This document shows, piece after piece, positions 1-5,418 of a stretch of DNA of 5,418 nucleotides; the stretch's first letter is position 1; every line of letters begins with the position of its first letter. The position numbers and the translations under genes were made by a program. The notes under the pieces were generated by a model. The model was not told the origin of the DNA. It made no database searches and saw only the letters and a program-made list of their open reading frames with translations. Source of the stretch: Prevotellaceae bacterium UBA7028 (lineage in GTDB: Bacteria; Bacteroidota; Bacteroidia; Bacteroidales; Bacteroidaceae); NCBI GenBank assembly GCA_002494215.1, contig DLBF01000023.1:1-5418 (forward strand), read 5' to 3'.

Positions 1-289
1 CTGGCATTATAAACTTACCGTCATTGACTTCTACTGCCTCATTTGAAGTATAAGTTATTACGGAGTAAGACACCAGCTTGTAACCAGCATCGGGGGTAGC
101 GGTAATGGTGACTTCTTCACCCGCTGCAGCGGTAACCTTGTCAACCTCGATTGTGCCGTTCTTGATACCTTCTGATATGCCTACGTTAAACGTCTCGGCA
201 TCATCTGCTTTCTGCAGACCTTTCGTTGCAGCGAATGCGAAGATTGCAATCACCATCAATGATAAGAAAGAAAGTAATATCTTTTTCAT
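1..289 (-). CDS. N-terminal part of a secreted protein with an InlB B-repeat-like domain (truncated by window edge)
   Basis: This is the 5' end of a minus-strand gene that starts with ATG at 289 and stays open for 96 codons to the left edge. Residues 1-20 (MKKILLSFLSLMVIAIFAFA) form a signal peptide: two lysines, a hydrophobic core and a small-residue cleavage site, with no lipobox cysteine. After a short linker, residues 37-96 have the pattern of the divergent InlB B-repeat domain of Bacteroidetes and Firmicutes surface proteins: GTIEVDK, then AGEEVTITATPDAGYKL, then a variable strand, then NDGKFIMP. Such domains are small beta-rich modules, usually repeated, in exported proteins; they do not by themselves give an enzymatic role. 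The start is chosen because the signal peptide begins exactly there and a promoter lies about 110 bases upstream. The function of the full protein cannot be told from this fragment. It is divergent from the pectate lyase gene at 579, so the two do not share an operon. Confidence 0.85.
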   Translation of the reverse strand, partial: MKKILLSFLSLMVIAIFAFAATKGLQKADDAETFNVGISEGIKNGTIEVDKVTAAAGEEVTITATPDAGYKLVSYSVITYTSNEAVEVNDGKFIMP

Positions 290-403
290 AAGTGATTTGA
301 TTTGATTTATTAATATTGTTTATAAATGTAGTTATTGTTTTCAGTTCATTAGTTATGTAGGAAATATCATTGCTACACATAGCAAAGGATAAATATTTCG
401 GGG

Positions 404-433
404 CAAAGTTAATATTAAATTAGGAAAAAACAA
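404..433 (-). promoter_or_regulatory. Bacteroidetes-type promoter for the leftward gene
   Basis: Read on the minus strand, TTG (433-431) is followed by a 19-base spacer and TAACTTTG (411-404). This fits the Bacteroidetes primary sigma consensus, a TTTG/TTG element near -33 and TAnnTTTG near -7. It points at the partial gene starting at 289. Transcription would begin around 397, leaving an A/T-rich leader of roughly 105-110 bases. The match is by eye; the TAnnTTTG element is exact. Confidence 0.6.
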
Positions 434-558
434 CACCCTATCCAAGATATTTAACGTTTTTTTGCTAATTATACATGGCTAACCTAGGAAAACCTGTTTT
501 TTGCCTGCATTTTAATGAGTACAAGCAAGGGGATAACAGGTCTTTTAAAATAAAGAAC

Positions 559-572
559 AAACGCGTTTAAAC
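559..572. promoter_or_regulatory. Overlapping palindromes just upstream of the PL1 gene start
   Basis: AAACGCGTTT (559-568) is a perfect 10-base palindrome, and GTTTAAAC (565-572) is a perfect 8-base palindrome overlapping it. Together they end 6 bases before the ATG at 579. Palindromes of this kind can be operators, or in RNA a short hairpin close to the start codon. No known regulator site is recognised, and an A/T-rich leader produces short palindromes by chance, so the regulatory role is only a possibility. Confidence 0.25.
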
Positions 573-578
573 TAATTT

Positions 579-2351
579 ATGAAAAAATTTATTATTTCTT
601 TCGTGTCGTTGCTGGGCATGGCAACGACATCATTTGCACAGTATCCTGACCTCACTGACGAGGCCAAGAAACTAATTGGAGAACAGAAAGAACAATGGAA
701 GGCACACAGCGATTCTGCATGGGCTATAGCCTTCCCCATCGTGATTGAAGAAGCTAAGGCTGGTCGTCCCTACGTACCCTGGGCATCTCGTCCCTACGAC
801 CTGCGCCAGGCTAATATACCTGCTTTCCCAGGTGCTGAGGGCGGTGGCATGTTTACCTTCGGCGGTCGTGGCGGCAAAGTGCTGACCGTGACAAACCTGA
901 ATGATGACGGTCCCGGCTCTTTCCGCTGGGCTTGCGAACAGGGCGGCGCCCGCATCGTGGTGTTTAACGTCAGCGGTATCATTCGCCTGAAATCCCCCAT
1001 CTACGTCCGTGCTCCATATATCACCATTGCTGGACAGACTGCTCCAGGCGACGGTGTAATCATTGCAGGAGAGTCTTTCCAGGTAGACACCCACGATGTC
1101 ATAGTACGCCACATGCGTTTCCGTCGTGGTGAAACACTTGTAACTAACCGTGAAGATTCCTTCGGAGGTAACCCCGTGGGTAATATCATGATTGACCACT
1201 GCTCTTGTGAGTGGGGACTCGACGAGAACATCTCCTTCTACCGTCACATGTTTGACATGCACGATGGAAAACCAAACCGCAAGGAACCTACAGTTAATGT
1301 GACCATCCAAAACACCATCAGTGCGAAAGCACTTGACACCTGGAACCACGCTTTCGGTTCAACAATCGGAGGCGAGAACACTACGTTCATGCGTAACCTC
1401 TGGGCTGACAATACCGGTCGTAACCCAAGTATTGGCTGGGGAGGTGTATTCAACTATATAAATAATGTAGTATATAACTGGGTACACCGTACGGCAGACG
1501 GTGGCGAATTCAGCACCATGTCAAACTTCATCAATAACTACTACAAACCAGGTCCGCTGACTCCAAAGGACACACCTGTAGGACACCGTATCATCAAGAG
1601 TGAGAGCCGTTCAGAGGGTCTCTTTCCCTTCAAGCAGTTCGGTCGTATCTATGCCGAAGGCAATATCATGGAGGGATATCCAGAGATCACGAAGGACAAC
1701 TGGAACGGTGGTATTCAGACTGCCGACAAAGACGGAGAGATGGATCCAACGGAGAAAGCACTCATGCGTTCCAACGAGCCATTCGCCATGCCATACATAA
1801 AGGTGATGGGTGCAGAACAGGCTTTTGAATGGGTACTTGCTAATGCTGGTGCTACAATTCCCTGCCGTGATATCGTTGACGAGCGCATCTGCGAGGAGGT
1901 TCGCACAGGTCAGGCTTACTATGTGAAGGACTACGAGAAGGAATTGGCTAAGATTGAGAAAAAGACTGGTGTTAAACAAAATCCTTATGGTGACATGTGG
2001 GGGCTACACAAGAAGTCACAGAACGAGCAAGGCTACTTCAAGTATCGTCGTCTGGCACAAGATTCTTACAAGCAAGGTATTATCACCGATCCACGACAGA
2101 TGGGCGGCTATCCAGAGTACAAGTCTTGGGAACCATATATCGATACCGATGCTGACGGTATGCCCGACGAGTGGGAGAAACAGTATGGTCTGAATCCCAA
2201 CGACCCCTCCGATGCCGTGAAAGACTGCAATGGTGATGGCTATACAAATATCGAGAAGTACATCAATGGCATCAATCCCCAGACCAAGACGGATTGGCGT
2301 AACCTGAACAACAATTATGACACACTTGCAGCTAAAGGAAAACTGATGTAA
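579..2351 (+). CDS. Secreted pectate lyase-like protein, PL1-type beta-helix, with C-terminal calcium-binding motif
   Basis: This is a 590-residue exported enzyme predicted to cleave pectate/polygalacturonan by beta-elimination, the reaction of PL1 pectate lyases. Residues 1-20 are a type I signal peptide ending TTSFA before Gln21, with no lipobox. The catalytic domain covers about 82-325, with entry motif AFPGAEGGG (82-90), GGRGGKV (95-101), IAGQTAPGDG (150-159), the strand DVIVRHMRFRRG (173-184), an IDHCSCEWGLDE segment (205-216) matching the PL1 'DH' signature at Asp206-His207, and GRNP (280-283), whose Arg281 sits where PL1 enzymes carry the catalytic arginine, followed by NNVVYNW. Residues 423-431 (AGATIPCRD) form a downstream motif shared with the neighbour. 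The C-terminus has D.D.DGMPDEWE (522-533) and DCNGDGYTNIE (549-559), resembling TSP3/EF-hand-like calcium loops. There is no sorting tail; it ends in a basic AAKGKLM. The location is therefore periplasmic or soluble secreted (inference). The ATG is chosen because the signal peptide starts there; no Shine-Dalgarno is visible, as usual in Bacteroidetes. Substrate preference is not determinable, and a related pectinolytic specificity is possible. Confidence 0.88.
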   Translation: MKKFIISFVSLLGMATTSFAQYPDLTDEAKKLIGEQKEQWKAHSDSAWAIAFPIVIEEAKAGRPYVPWASRPYDLRQANIPAFPGAEGGGMFTFGGRGGKVLTVTNLNDDGPGSFRWACEQGGARIVVFNVSGIIRLKSPIYVRAPYITIAGQTAPGDGVIIAGESFQVDTHDVIVRHMRFRRGETLVTNREDSFGGNPVGNIMIDHCSCEWGLDENISFYRHMFDMHDGKPNRKEPTVNVTIQNTISAKALDTWNHAFGSTIGGENTTFMRNLWADNTGRNPSIGWGGVFNYINNVVYNWVHRTADGGEFSTMSNFINNYYKPGPLTPKDTPVGHRIIKSESRSEGLFPFKQFGRIYAEGNIMEGYPEITKDNWNGGIQTADKDGEMDPTEKALMRSNEPFAMPYIKVMGAEQAFEWVLANAGATIPCRDIVDERICEEVRTGQAYYVKDYEKELAKIEKKTGVKQNPYGDMWGLHKKSQNEQGYFKYRRLAQDSYKQGIITDPRQMGGYPEYKSWEPYIDTDADGMPDEWEKQYGLNPNDPSDAVKDCNGDGYTNIEKYINGINPQTKTDWRNLNNNYDTLAAKGKLM

Positions 2352-2417
2352 GTATATTTGAAGCAGAGCAAGTTTTACTCGCGAAAGTTGAGTAATGAAA
2401 ATATTAATTCTAAATAT

Positions 2418-2456
2418 AATGAGAAATGCAGCCTTATTCAGGCTGCATTTCTCATT
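2418..2456. terminator. Bidirectional rho-independent terminator between the convergent lyase genes
   Basis: AATGAGAAATGCAGCC (2418-2433) and GGCTGCATTTCTCATT (2441-2456) are exact reverse complements. One more pair, T2434-A2440, gives a 17-bp stem with a 5-base loop. On the plus strand the stem is followed by TTATTTTTATG, a good U-rich tract, 66 bases after the stop of the upstream gene. On the minus strand it lies 36 bases past the stop at 2493 and is followed by a looser A/T-rich run. It most likely ends both transcripts. The rest of 2352-2492 holds only a minor GTAAC/GTTAC inverted pair (2467-2482). Confidence 0.88.
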
Positions 2457-2492
2457 TTATTTTTATGTAACAAGGAAGTTACTCCAGAGGGA

Positions 2493-5279
2493 TTATTCCA
2501 CGATGATTTTCTTTCCTTTCTGAATATACACACCACTCTTCGTGGGTTGCTCTACCTTACGTCCTTGAAGGTCGTACAATGGAGCTACATCAGAGGATTT
2601 ATCAGCGAAATTGACTGTTTGGATTCCTGTTGCTGTGCCTGTCACGGCAACGCCAAAGCGCTGACTCCATGTTGTTTCTCCATCGTTCACTGTAACATTA
2701 ATATTACCATATCCTACATTTTGCTGACTCACTACTGTTACTGTAGAACCATTAACACTGGCAGTAAAGAGCCCATCTTCAGAGCTTACACTATAGGTAG
2801 GCGTCACTTTGCCGTAAGCACTATTCTGACCATAGAATCCGGCAAAGTAAGGCTTCACGTCTATAGTGCTTGTCTCTCCAGACTTTACCATCAAATAAGG
2901 GTGCGCCATGAAGTCGAGATAGTCTTCTAACAGTGTCCAGCCGTCACCGTTAGGATCATCGTTTTGGTTAGCAACGTTTGCATTGCTGCCAATCATCTGC
3001 TCCCACCAGTCTGGCATACCGTCCTGGTCTGTATCCCAGTCGGCAGTACGATGTTCCTCTGGATATTCCTCCCAGCCACTACCCGCAGCATGCTCTGTGA
3101 TATCGGCCTCGTTGTCTATTTCACCTTTGATACCAGACTTGGAGCCTGTATAAGTATGCGTACCGTTGAGTGTTTCCTTCACTATTCTCAGATGCTGCTC
3201 ATCACGCTGAGGCATTGTAGCACCTGCATAACTGGTTACAATCTTCATAGCATCATTAGCCGAATGGATTTCAGCATAGGATGAGAACAGTGGCTTATTG
3301 ACCAGATAGTCATAGTCAGTAGGAACATAGCCAGTTGCCTTATAAGTATCGCCTTTCGTGTCGGTGGTTTGGGTATGATTCTTATTTTCGCGAATGTTGC
3401 CACTGACATATCCTGTATTAGTACGGTTGTCAGCTACGTCGGTAGCCAGTTCAAAATCCATGATAAAGAGCTCTGTGCGCTTGGTGTCCGCTCCCATTTT
3501 ATAATAGTTATTCACGAAGTTCACAGCGTGGCAGTTACCATCTGTGGTACGCGCGTTCCAGTTGTAGCATACGTTATTGAAGAGGTCCAGTCCACCGATT
3601 GGGCGGTTCTGAGCATCCATACCGCCACCCATTGACCAGTTACGTCCTGCGCAGTTGGCCAACAAGTTGTGGTGCCATGACCCGATGTTTCCGTCAATAG
3701 TGGCAGCATAGCCATGGTTGGTGCCATCTGTATAGTTCTTATGGCCTGCTATACCCAGAGCCTCGAAGATTCCACTATACTGGAACGAGATATTCTGTGC
3801 GCCACGTCCAGAAACTGTTTCGTCTGTACCCCAAGTGGCTGTGCAATGGTCTACGATAGCGTGGTTGGCACCACTCATACCCATAGCGTTACCTGTATTC
3901 TCGCCATAGACACCCAATCCGCGCTTGAAACGGATATGGCGGGCAATGACGTCAGAGCCTATGTTGATATTTGAGGCCTTGATACAGATGCCCTTACCTG
4001 GTGCTGTCTGACCAGCAATATAGGCGTATGGCTTGACGAAATATGACTCAAAGTCGAGTTCGATGGTACCACTGACATCGAAAACGATATAGCGTGGCTG
4101 ATTTACATTAACCAATCCATAAAGTAATGAACCCTCTGTGTTGACGTCACCGCTGAGGTTGGTAACATGATATACTATACCGCCACGTCCGCCTTGTGCA
4201 AATCGTCCATAGCCTTCAGCCTCAGGAAATGCCAACTGACGTGGACGGAACGACCATACATTGCCTTTGAACACACGATCTGTGGCATCTACCTCGTCTA
4301 CTCGCCAGTAGTAGGTATTCGAGCTGTTCAGATTGCTCAGTGTGTATGTCGTCTCGGTGCCTTCGTATTGATATGCGGTAGCATTCTCCACTTCCGATGC
4401 ATCTGTTCCATAGAACAGTCGATGCTTCACAGCTACCGTGCTGCCAGCCCATTCCAGGGTATATGAGCCGTTGTCAGCATCGATATGATAGTCCATGTTG
4501 CTGGGCACAGGGTCCATGGCAATAAGTGGTGAACGGTCTATCAGCAATCCGTTGAGCATCACGCAGGTAGTCTGATACTCTTTGCCTTCCTCCACCTCTG
4601 TAGTATAGGTAAGAGTCACAGGCTGTCCTTCTTGCACTATCTCAAACTCAACATAGGAGAAGGTGCAGTCAGCCATCTTGAGAGCACCCTTAGTGTTGAT
4701 TACGTTAACGTATGGCACACCTGTCTGTCCAGGCAAGGTGGTTTTCTTTTCCGTGCGTTCGATTACCTCCTCATCGCCAACTACCTTTGAAGTCTCCTCA
4801 TAGTCTGTGCGCTCTATGTCAACCTTGATGGTAGGCATGTTGCCCGTCTTAGGATCCTTCCAGATGTGATAAGCAGCTACGGAATGTAGTCCAACTGATA
4901 GTCCTTTGATGGTCACTGCGATACTGGTAGGTATGGTGGTCTGATTAGGTGTATTATTGTCATCATCAGCGATAAACGCCACCGCACCGTCGCCAAACAG
5001 GCGGTTACCAGTCAGATTGTCTTGTTGGCCCCACTGACAGGTATTCTTGTGCCACTGGTCTCGTAATATGTCCGCATTGCCCGTTGCAGCAATGGTCACA
5101 TTTAGTCCGTTGTCAAGAGTCATCGAACTGCTGGCAGCTTGAGGAACATTCCATGCCACATAGCCAGGTTCGCACTTCATTGCGTCCTGTGCATTGGTGA
5201 AGTTAAAGTCGATGCTCTGTGCCCCAGCCATTGCGGTCATACAGAGCATTGTTGCTATTGAAAAAGTTTTCTTCGTCAT
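2493..5279 (-). CDS. Large multidomain secreted PL1-type pectate lyase with FnIII-like domain and C-terminal sorting-type tail
   Basis: This 928-residue protein is read from ATG at 5279. Residues 1-20 (MTKKTFSIATMLCMTAMAGA) are a signal peptide. An ATG 10 codons upstream (5309) is less likely: it would place MFRLQTKLND before the signal peptide and lies inside a hairpin. Residues 22-250 are a beta-rich accessory domain I cannot assign, perhaps carbohydrate-binding, with a charged Lys/Glu/Thr-rich stretch at 155-183. Residues 255-345 look fibronectin III-like (TYYWRVDEV, VWSFRP). The PL1-type beta-helix spans 350-596: AFPEAEGYG, IAGQTAPGKG (421-430), DVIARHIRFKRG (443-454), VDHCTATWGTDE (476-487; Asp477-His478) and GRNW (545-548; Arg546 the likely catalytic Arg). 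AGATMPQRD (685-693) follows. D.D.DGMPDWWE (749-760) and DPNGDGWTLLED (775-786) are calcium-binding-like. Residues 797-880 look Ig-like. Residues 900-928, with LYDLQGRKVE, then GVYIQKGKKIIVE, are the sorting-type tail of Prevotella/Bacteroides exported proteins, related to type IX secretion C-terminal domains. Predicted role: pectate cleavage at the cell surface or outside the cell; the location is inference. Confidence 0.87.
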   Translation of the reverse strand: MTKKTFSIATMLCMTAMAGAQSIDFNFTNAQDAMKCEPGYVAWNVPQAASSSMTLDNGLNVTIAATGNADILRDQWHKNTCQWGQQDNLTGNRLFGDGAVAFIADDDNNTPNQTTIPTSIAVTIKGLSVGLHSVAAYHIWKDPKTGNMPTIKVDIERTDYEETSKVVGDEEVIERTEKKTTLPGQTGVPYVNVINTKGALKMADCTFSYVEFEIVQEGQPVTLTYTTEVEEGKEYQTTCVMLNGLLIDRSPLIAMDPVPSNMDYHIDADNGSYTLEWAGSTVAVKHRLFYGTDASEVENATAYQYEGTETTYTLSNLNSSNTYYWRVDEVDATDRVFKGNVWSFRPRQLAFPEAEGYGRFAQGGRGGIVYHVTNLSGDVNTEGSLLYGLVNVNQPRYIVFDVSGTIELDFESYFVKPYAYIAGQTAPGKGICIKASNINIGSDVIARHIRFKRGLGVYGENTGNAMGMSGANHAIVDHCTATWGTDETVSGRGAQNISFQYSGIFEALGIAGHKNYTDGTNHGYAATIDGNIGSWHHNLLANCAGRNWSMGGGMDAQNRPIGGLDLFNNVCYNWNARTTDGNCHAVNFVNNYYKMGADTKRTELFIMDFELATDVADNRTNTGYVSGNIRENKNHTQTTDTKGDTYKATGYVPTDYDYLVNKPLFSSYAEIHSANDAMKIVTSYAGATMPQRDEQHLRIVKETLNGTHTYTGSKSGIKGEIDNEADITEHAAGSGWEEYPEEHRTADWDTDQDGMPDWWEQMIGSNANVANQNDDPNGDGWTLLEDYLDFMAHPYLMVKSGETSTIDVKPYFAGFYGQNSAYGKVTPTYSVSSEDGLFTASVNGSTVTVVSQQNVGYGNINVTVNDGETTWSQRFGVAVTGTATGIQTVNFADKSSDVAPLYDLQGRKVEQPTKSGVYIQKGKKIIVE

Positions 5280-5298
5280 GTCGTTTAATTTAGTCTGT

Positions 5299-5331
5299 AA
5301 ACGGAACATACCTTTCCGGTATGCTCCGTTT
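5299..5331 (-). promoter_or_regulatory. Strong hairpin in the leader of the large lyase gene (attenuator, terminator or RNA-stability element)
   Basis: On the minus strand AAACGGAGCATACC (5331-5318), loop GGAAA and GGTATGTTCCGTTT (5312-5299) form a 14-bp stem. Thirteen pairs are Watson-Crick and the fourteenth is G-U in the minus-strand RNA; in plus-strand RNA that position would be an A-C mismatch, so the minus strand is the better-paired orientation. It ends 19 bases before the ATG at 5279, too close to leave room for a promoter between hairpin and gene. Either it lies in this gene's 5' leader, or it separates it from an upstream gene beyond the edge. The downstream T-run is only three bases, so efficient termination is doubtful. 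Confidence 0.6.
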
Positions 5332-5354
5332 CATTATTGTAGTGTAAAAAAATA

Positions 5355-5402
5355 TTACAGAAGCATCTTCTTGCCGTTCTGGATTTTCAATTCTTCAATT
5401 CT
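5355..5402 (-). pseudogene. Possible remnant of a C-terminal protein tail upstream of the large lyase
   Basis: Reading leftward, a frame ends in TAA at 5357-5355 after 15 codons, RIEELKIQNGKKMLL. Its last ten residues (KIQNGKKMLL) resemble the end of the large lyase's own tail (YIQKGKKIIV): both carry IQ.GKK followed by hydrophobic residues. The same frame is closed immediately upstream by TAA at 5405-5403 and again at 5414-5412, so this is not the intact end of an open gene in the window. It could be the relic of a truncated secreted-protein gene or a chance match in a short segment. The stop lies 23 bases before the leader hairpin, the usual place for a gene end and its terminator. Confidence 0.25.
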
Positions 5403-5409
5403 TTAATTC
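5386..5409. repeat. 8-base tandem repeat (TTCAATTC), three copies
   Basis: TTCAATTC at 5386-5393 is repeated exactly at 5394-5401 and with one change (TTTAATTC) at 5402-5409. A degenerate TTTTACTTC reaches the window edge at 5418, so the array may continue. On the minus strand each perfect unit GAATTGAA contains TGA. Because the period is not a multiple of three, three perfect units would close all three reading frames, which argues against a coding repeat. Confidence 0.7.
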
Positions 5410-5418
5410 TTTTACTTC

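Larger units (their letters stand above)
290..578. other. Divergent intergenic region, A/T-rich
   Basis: This 289-base stretch separates the leftward gene (start 289) and the rightward pectate lyase gene (start 579). It holds the minus-strand promoter at 404-433 and the palindromes at 559-572. No reading frame with coding character and no RNA gene was seen. On the plus strand there is no exact TAnnTTTG element: the TTTG runs near 461 and 500 lack the preceding TA, so the promoter of the 579 gene is unassigned. A loose inverted pair, ACCTGTT (492-498) with AACAGGT (535-541), with TTGC (501-504) and GCAA (526-529) inside it, could form a weak imperfect hairpin in the region where that promoter would be expected. 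Confidence 0.6.

Noticed and set aside
105..305. 66-codon plus-strand open frame at the left end
   Set aside because: It is antisense to the signal peptide and InlB-like domain of the leftward gene, which have clear protein-level support.
491..541. Inverted pair ACCTGTT/AACAGGT in the divergent intergenic region as an operator
   Set aside because: The arms are only seven bases with a 36-base gap and match no known site, so it is mentioned in the intergenic entry but not called as a feature.
672..1349. 225-codon open frame on the minus strand, antisense to the first lyase gene
   Set aside because: It lies wholly inside a well-supported gene, has no recognisable domain or signal peptide, and its composition reflects the reverse complement of lyase codons.
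2418..2456. Hairpin considered as a small RNA or mobile-element inverted repeat
   Set aside because: Position between two convergent stops, a perfect stem with a small loop and a U-rich tract fit a shared terminator; there is no transposase or target duplication nearby.
2358..2930. 190-codon open frame on the plus strand starting at a TTG just after the first lyase
   Set aside because: It runs through the terminator hairpin and then antisense through the 3' end of the large lyase gene; the translation is Cys/Ser/Ile-rich with no domain. It is a shadow frame.
5280..5309. Upstream ATG at 5309 as the start of the large lyase
   Set aside because: The added ten residues precede a complete signal peptide that begins at 5279, and this ATG is buried in the right arm of the leader hairpin.

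Overview
The window looks like a polysaccharide-degradation region from a Bacteroidales bacterium, most likely a Prevotella-type gut or rumen species. The grounds are intermediate G+C, start codons without Shine-Dalgarno sequences, a recognisable Bacteroidetes-type promoter (TTG, 19 bases, TAACTTTG), and secreted proteins that include one with the short C-terminal tail (YDLQGRKV, then GVYIQ.GKK) common on exported Prevotella/Bacteroides proteins. The genus is inference; no rRNA or marker gene is present.

Layout: (1) 1-289, minus strand: the first 96 codons of a secreted protein with an InlB B-repeat-like domain, running off the left edge. (2) 290-578: divergent intergenic region with a good minus-strand promoter and overlapping palindromes just before the next gene. 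(3) 579-2351, plus strand: a 590-residue secreted pectate lyase-like enzyme of family PL1 type. (4) 2352-2492: convergent intergenic region with a perfect hairpin that probably terminates transcription from both sides. (5) 2493-5279, minus strand: a second, larger PL1-type enzyme of 928 residues, with an N-terminal accessory domain, a fibronectin III-like domain, the beta-helix catalytic domain, a calcium-binding motif, an Ig-like domain and a sorting-type tail. (6) 5280-5418: leader with a strong hairpin, a short reading frame that resembles another protein's C-terminal tail, and an 8-base tandem repeat at the right edge.

The two enzymes are distant paralogues of one fold. They share the AFP.AEG entry motif, IAGQTAPG, the RH.RF.RG strand, the DHC...WG.DE active-site region, GRN, a downstream AGAT.P.RD motif and a C-terminal D.D.DGMPD.WE calcium-binding motif. 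They differ in what surrounds the catalytic domain. A plausible reading is that the large tailed enzyme works at the cell surface on polymeric pectin while the small untailed one works in the periplasm or as a soluble enzyme on released fragments. No transporter (SusC/SusD), regulator or other carbohydrate enzyme is visible here, so membership of a full polysaccharide utilisation locus cannot be shown from this window. I found no mobile element, CRISPR array, tRNA or rRNA, and no clear evidence of a novel system. The least explained parts are the leader hairpin and the repeat/tail remnant at the right edge, and the N-terminal domain of the large enzyme.
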